This document shows, piece by piece, positions 13,914 through 17,252 of a stretch of DNA of 17,252 nucleotides. How positions within the stretch are numbered: position 1 is the first letter of the stretch; the number at the start of each line of letters is the position of its first letter. The stretch is from NCBI GenBank assembly GCA_031549885.1, contig JAVBPD010000084.1, positions 1 to 17,252 of the forward strand, written 5' to 3'. Source of the stretch: WQUF01 sp031549885 (GTDB lineage Bacteria > Bacillota > Clostridia > Clostridiales > Clostridiaceae). Below the pieces are notes generated by a model. That model was not told the DNA's origin and searched no databases. It was given only the letters and a program-made list of their open reading frames with translations. The position numbers and the translations under genes were made by a program.

Positions 13914-14238
13914 TTTTACCTCCATAAATTTTATAATTTAATATTTAAATATAACATTTACGTTAAGATGATTTACATGATATATGTTATTTTAAATATA
14001 ATATATACTATTAAGATTTGATGTAATATCTTAACCTTATTTATTAATTTTTTGTTAATATTAAAAATTAAATTAAAATTTGAATAAATTAAGTTTAATT
14101 TTAAATTTTTAAAATTATTAAGCAAAAAAATATTTTGTATACCACTTAAATTCATTTACATAAATTAAGTAAATTGGTATCCTTATAATGAATGGGAATT
14201 TGATTTAGTTTCAATATAACTAATTAGGGACGGTTTTT
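13914..14238. other. AT-rich intergenic region between divergent genes
   Basis: This 325-base gap separates the SPOR-protein gene from the membrane zinc-ribbon gene. It is almost entirely A and T. A TATAAT at 14184-14189 could be a -10 box for the downstream gene, but no fitting -35 is seen. A minus-strand frame of 60 codons at 13973-14155 has the residue bias of random AT-rich DNA and no Shine-Dalgarno. Nothing else is recognisable. Confidence 0.4.
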
Positions 14239-14502
14239 ATGAATACAAAGAAAATAAGAAAATTAAGTTTAGTTTTATTTTATATTGGATTGCTTTGTTT
14301 TTCTATTTTATTTATAACTGGATTTTTAAAAAATGGGTTAATTGTAGTTATTCAAATAATAATAGGGACATTATGTATTTCTACATCTTTTATATTAAAT
14401 CTCATGTTTTGGAGATGTCCTCACTGTGGAAAAAAATTTGAATTAAAGAATGGCGCTGCTGATAAAACAGATTTATGCCCTTATTGTGGAAAAAAAATAT
14501 AA
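14239..14502 (+). CDS. Small membrane protein with zinc ribbon
   Basis: An 87-residue protein of unknown function. Two hydrophobic segments (about 10-29 and 33-57) form a membrane hairpin. A C-terminal zinc ribbon follows, with C60, C63, C80 and C83 in CPHCGKK and CPYCGKK; it probably faces the cytoplasm with both termini inside. This architecture, two helices plus a short zinc ribbon, is frequent in uncharacterised Firmicute proteins. AGGGA lies about 9 nt before the ATG. The gene stands alone, ended by an unusually long hairpin at 14508-14553. I do not recognise a named family, and no partner gene suggests a pathway. Confidence 0.8.
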   Translation: MNTKKIRKLSLVLFYIGLLCFSILFITGFLKNGLIVVIQIIIGTLCISTSFILNLMFWRCPHCGKKFELKNGAADKTDLCPYCGKKI

Positions 14503-14507
14503 AGTTA

Positions 14508-14558
14508 ACCCCTTCTTTAAAGTTTCAGATATAAGAAACTTTAAAGAAGGGGTATTTT
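14508..14558 (+). terminator. Long perfect hairpin after the membrane zinc-ribbon gene
   Basis: The arms at 14508-14526 and 14535-14553 pair perfectly over 19 bp (outer ACCCCTTC with GAAGGGGT) around an 8-nt loop, followed by ATTTTAA. It starts 5 nt past the stop codon. The stem is far longer than others here, while the U-run is poor, so it may protect the 3' end as well as terminate. Confidence 0.7.
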
Positions 14559-14695
14559 AATATATGACAAATTCACTTCATAAATCTAAAAATTGCCATT
14601 ATAACTCATAAAAAAACCTCTATATGTTCATTTTTAATATAATATATTGCAATTTAATTATAAAATAAATATTTATATTAAAAAGGAGCTAATAA

Positions 14696-15805
14696 ATGAC
14701 GAAGTATAATACTAGCAATAGAAAAAATTATTTGGATAATCTTAGAACATTTTGTATTTTGTTTTTATTTGTATATCATACTTGCATGATATACAATGGG
14801 TTAATTGGAAACTATTACATTCATTATGCTAAAATTAAAATCATTGATTATTTTATTCTATTTTTTAACTGGTGGTTTATGCCATTGATGTTTGCAATTG
14901 CAGGAGTAAGCGCATTTTATGCTCTGCAAAAGCGAACAAATAAAGAATTTTTAAATGAGAGGATTTTTAAATTATTAATTCCATTTTTATTTGCATCTGT
15001 TTTTGTTGTTCCTATTATAGCTTATTTAGCTGAAATATCTCATAATGGAGTTTTTGGTAGTTTTTTTTATCAATATTTATTATACTTTACAAAAATTATT
15101 GATTTTACAGGATTTTCAGGTGGATATACACCTGCTCATATGTGGTTTGTAGAAACTTTATTTGCAATTTCAGTTATTTCCTTACCAACTATGAGATACT
15201 TTTTAAAGATAAAATCAAATGAATTTATGAAAAATATGAAGTTGCCTGTTATTTATCTGCATTTCATATTTCCATTAGCATTTACACCTGTTCTTTTTAT
15301 ATTTCCATATAGTATAGGACAAAACAGTGTGACATTTTTATTGGGATTTATGCTTTTATCTGATGAACATATTTTGTATAAGTTAAAGAAAAAAAGATGG
15401 TTGTGTACTGCGATTGCTTTAGTGAGCATGCTTATGATGTATTATATATTTTATAACATAGGTTATGAAAGCAAATTAACTTTAAAAACCTTTATATTTT
15501 TTATTTTTGATAATTTTACAATGTGGAGTTGTATCATTGCAATATTTGGACAAGCACAGCAAATTTTAAATAAAACTAATAGGGTTTTAAAATATCTTTC
15601 TAGCATCTCTTTTAAAATATATATATTTCACCACATTTTTATTTTGCTAATTGCATATTTTATTGTTAATTTTACTCAAAATATTCCTTTGCAATTTATT
15701 GTTATAATGTCATTAAGCATACCTCTTACTTTAATGACCTGTGAAGTAGTTGTTAGAGTGCCTATTTTAAATTTTTTGTTTGGAGGGAAGATTTTTAATT
15801 TTTAG
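14696..15805 (+). CDS. Acyltransferase-3 family membrane protein
   Basis: A 369-residue polytopic membrane protein of the acyltransferase-3 family, which carries acyl groups across the membrane to modify surface or secreted glycans and other molecules. The family's R-X10-H motif is R17 and H28, in NYLDNLRTFCILFLFVYHTC. About ten hydrophobic helices follow through residue 365. MWFVETLFA (149-157) after HM is another conserved region. There is no C-terminal SGNH domain, so it is not an OatA-type peptidoglycan O-acetyltransferase by architecture; the substrate is unknown. AAGGAG sits 7 nt before the ATG. Its stop codon directly abuts an in-frame ATG of the next reading frame (TAGATG), so the two may be cotranscribed, although the next gene likely starts at 15923. 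Confidence 0.88.
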   Translation: MTKYNTSNRKNYLDNLRTFCILFLFVYHTCMIYNGLIGNYYIHYAKIKIIDYFILFFNWWFMPLMFAIAGVSAFYALQKRTNKEFLNERIFKLLIPFLFASVFVVPIIAYLAEISHNGVFGSFFYQYLLYFTKIIDFTGFSGGYTPAHMWFVETLFAISVISLPTMRYFLKIKSNEFMKNMKLPVIYLHFIFPLAFTPVLFIFPYSIGQNSVTFLLGFMLLSDEHILYKLKKKRWLCTAIALVSMLMMYYIFYNIGYESKLTLKTFIFFIFDNFTMWSCIIAIFGQAQQILNKTNRVLKYLSSISFKIYIFHHIFILLIAYFIVNFTQNIPLQFIVIMSLSIPLTLMTCEVVVRVPILNFLFGGKIFNF

Positions 15806-15922
15806 ATGTTAAAAGAAGGATTAAAAAAGCGAAGGATTTGCAAGCAGGGACTAACATTTACTTTTTTATATTTTTTTGTTATGCTATTTACAAATACTAC
15901 AGTACTTATAAAGGAGGGTAAC

Positions 15923-16771
15923 ATGAATTTTTTTATTCAATTAGCTATTTTTAGTACTTGTTGCGCTGTTATTGTACTGGTTTCTAAATATATGCTGGTT
16001 AAAGCCCTTCGTGTATTTGGAGAAAGCTTAAATTTAAACCCTAAGATTGTAGGGTCTATAACCGGATTTGCAACTTCGGTACCTGAATTACTTACAGTAA
16101 CTGTCTCCTCAGCAATGGGGTTAATGGGTACCAGTGTTTATAATATTTTAACTTCTAATATTATTAATCTAATACAATATATAGCTTCTGTTTTTATAAA
16201 TAAAAATGAAAAATTCTTTCGCAAAAAAGCCCTAAAAGTTGATGTGATACTGGTGCTTTTAACCATTTTTATTCCATATTTTATAATGATATTTAATATT
16301 ACTTTGAACACTTTCATTATACCAGTTTTGTTTGTATTGTTCTTTGGGTTTTACTTTATTTCTTATCAGATGCATAAGCATTTTTTAATAAAAGATGAGG
16401 AACAATTAAACGAAAAAATTTTAGAAGAAGAGCAGCAATTAGAAAATAAAGGGGTTAATGCTATACTTTCAGCATTAGTTATTTTAGCTTCAGGTGGTTG
16501 TCTTTATTTTGTTTGTACAATATTAAAAAGTACTTTAGAAAACCTTACTTCATATTTTGGCATACCAGAAGTTGTATTAGGTATTGTATTTGGATTTGTT
16601 ACCAGCATACCTGAATTGATCACCTTTTTTGAATCCCAAAGATATTACATAAAGAAGGATAACAGCGAGTTAGGCATGGTTGAAGTAACTAGTAACTTGC
16701 TCATGTCTAATATTATGAATTTGTTTTTCATTTTGCCTATTGGAATATTATTGTTTACCATATTTAAATAA
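15923..16771 (+). CDS. Sodium/calcium-exchanger family antiporter
   Basis: From ATG 15923 this is a 282-residue membrane protein of the Ca2+:cation antiporter superfamily. Both inverted alpha-repeats are visible: GFATSVPEL with TSNIINL in the first half, and GFVTSIPEL with MSNIMNL in the second. The ion-site glutamate of each repeat is present. At the second SNI motif an Asn (SNIMN) stands where the Methanocaldococcus exchanger has its aspartate (SNIAD), so ion preference is uncertain. A charged loop, rich in Glu and Gln, joins the halves. The start is chosen for AAGGAGGG 4-8 nt upstream. The frame is open back to 15806 (39 more codons, one more hydrophobic segment), directly after the acyltransferase stop, but that start lacks a well-placed Shine-Dalgarno. 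The gene probably follows the acyltransferase in one transcript. Confidence 0.85.
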   Translation: MNFFIQLAIFSTCCAVIVLVSKYMLVKALRVFGESLNLNPKIVGSITGFATSVPELLTVTVSSAMGLMGTSVYNILTSNIINLIQYIASVFINKNEKFFRKKALKVDVILVLLTIFIPYFIMIFNITLNTFIIPVLFVLFFGFYFISYQMHKHFLIKDEEQLNEKILEEEQQLENKGVNAILSALVILASGGCLYFVCTILKSTLENLTSYFGIPEVVLGIVFGFVTSIPELITFFESQRYYIKKDNSELGMVEVTSNLLMSNIMNLFFILPIGILLFTIFK

Positions 16772-16785
16772 GCTGTAAAAAAAGG

Positions 16786-16830
16786 GGCTGTTGCATAATC
16801 GATAAAATCAATTCTGCAGCAGCCTTTTTT
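16786..16830 (+). terminator. Intrinsic terminator after the antiporter gene
   Basis: GGCTGTTGCA (16786-16795) pairs with TGCAGCAGCC (16815-16824) with one G·U around a 19-nt loop, followed by TTTTTT. It begins 14 nt past the stop codon. Confidence 0.85.
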
Positions 16831-16900
16831 ATCTATACTATGACTATTAAAAATAAATTTTGAGATTATTTAAGTATAAATTTGTCTTAAGTATATTAAC

Positions 16901-16929
16901 TTAAAATGTAGTATTAAATACCGTATTAT
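16901..16929 (+). promoter_or_regulatory. Possible promoter of a small RNA
   Basis: TTAAAA (16901-16906), a 17-bp spacer and TATTAT (16924-16929) would start a transcript near 16936, exactly where the foldable stretch begins. The -35 box is weak. Confidence 0.3.
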
Positions 16930-16935
16930 AACTGA

Positions 16936-17018
16936 TGAGGGATATGGTTTTGTAAAGTTAGTCTAACGACTTTGTGTTTTAACATACGCCAATCAAACCT
17001 CTCTTTTTTATTTTTTAA
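16936..17018 (+). ncRNA. Candidate small structured RNA
   Basis: This gene-free stretch shows nested complementarity. GAGG (16937-16940) pairs with CCTC (16998-17001); TATG near 16943-16946 pairs with CATA near 16983-16986; GTAAAGT (16952-16958) pairs with ACTTTGT (16969-16975) using two G·U. A U-tract (17004-17016) follows the outer helix directly and a promoter-like pair lies just before it. The helices are short and the region AT-rich, so this could be chance. I matched no known riboswitch or RNA family. Confidence 0.25.
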
Positions 17019-17036
17019 AAAAAACAGGTCTGTTTT
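17015..17036 (-). terminator. Weak terminator of the right-edge gene
   Basis: On the minus strand AAAACA pairs with TGTTTT around GACC and is followed by more U. The stem is only about 6 bp and A/T rich. It lies about 60 nt past the stop of the partial gene. Confidence 0.45.
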
Positions 17037-17095
17037 CTGTATTTAATTTATATTCATTAAACTATTTTATAGAAATTAATATTATATATCCTAAA

Positions 17096-17251
17096 TTATA
17101 ACAAATTGCTTAAGTCTACATTCTTATCTTTTTTAATTATTTTATCTAAAGTGCTCTGGGTCACATATCCTCTATTTAAATATTGTGCCATATGCCTTTC
17201 ATTAACTCTTATTTTTATACAATTTTTGCTTCCTTTTCCATTGAATTTTAT
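17096..17251 (-). CDS. Unrecognised protein, C-terminal part only
   Basis: A minus-strand frame enters from the right edge and stays open for 51 codons before TAA (17098-17096). It was found by reading the edge by hand because it has no start inside the window. The visible part ends RVNERHMAQYLNRGYVTQST and then LDKIIKKDKNVDLSNLL, a basic, helical-looking sequence without a membrane segment. Its mixed residue use (His, Trp-free, Gln, Gly, Cys) differs from random AT-rich frames, and a weak terminator follows. I do not recognise the family. It is convergent with the candidate small RNA and the antiporter gene. Confidence 0.55.
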   Translation of the reverse strand: MKFNGKGSKNCIKIRVNERHMAQYLNRGYVTQSTLDKIIKKDKNVDLSNLL

Positions 17252-17252
17252 A

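Noticed and set aside
13973..14155. 60-codon minus-strand frame in the AT-rich gap
   Set aside because: It consists almost only of Ile, Leu, Asn, Lys and Phe, as random AT-rich DNA does, and lacks a ribosome site.
16932..16940. CTGATGAG, the first core block of a hammerhead ribozyme
   Set aside because: The required second core block (GAAA) and cleavage-site stem are not found at workable distance on either side.
16937..16990. GATATGG similar to the purine riboswitch core
   Set aside because: The conserved TCTACC junction and the paired hairpin loops of that riboswitch are absent, and no purine gene follows.

Overview
This is a strongly AT-rich window with A/G-rich Shine-Dalgarno sequences, some GTG and TTG starts and many short U-tailed hairpins. 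With the gene families present (MurT/GatD, FosX, short SerA, AsnA, LytG-type glucosaminidase), it points to a low-GC Firmicute, most likely Clostridium sensu stricto. That placement is inferred from gene content and composition, not from a marker gene. No rRNA, tRNA, CRISPR array, insertion sequence or prophage gene was seen. It reads as ordinary chromosome with several small regulatory puzzles.

Layout. Bases 1-195 hold the start of an unrecognised minus-strand gene, divergent from a Nudix hydrolase (312-785). A minus-strand operon follows (4206 down to 911): class-V aminotransferase, short 3-phosphoglycerate dehydrogenase (SerA) and a DUF1015 protein, closed by a terminator at 868-896. It looks like serine biosynthesis, with DUF1015 where a phosphoserine phosphatase might be expected. 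Divergent from it are a WYL-domain regulator (4450-5349), a small zinc-ribbon protein (5416-5679) and a Sir2 deacylase (5839-6561).

Bases 7047-11496 form a cell-envelope block: an exported glucosaminidase behind a long leader; the MurT-GatD pair, which amidates lipid II (minus strand, GatD translationally coupled to MurT); UppP, the undecaprenyl-pyrophosphate phosphatase (divergent, plus strand); and FosX, a fosfomycin hydrolase just behind the uppP terminator. Together they cover cell-wall precursor recycling, precursor modification, wall hydrolysis and protection from a wall antibiotic.

Next come AsnA (11637-12653), convergent with an unrecognised protein carrying a C-terminal SPOR domain (13913-12696), then a small membrane zinc-ribbon protein (14239-14502), an acyltransferase-3 membrane protein (14696-15805) and a sodium/calcium-exchanger-like antiporter (15923-16771). 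The right edge holds a candidate small RNA (about 16936-17018, plus strand) and the C-terminal end of a minus-strand gene (17096-17251).

The most interesting points are the DUF1015/serine operon, the SPOR protein without an export signal, the fosX gene directly behind a terminator, the long leader of the glucosaminidase gene, a possible AUA start for murT and the candidate small RNA. Several ATG positions shown by simple ORF calling look wrong by Shine-Dalgarno placement and are corrected in the entries.
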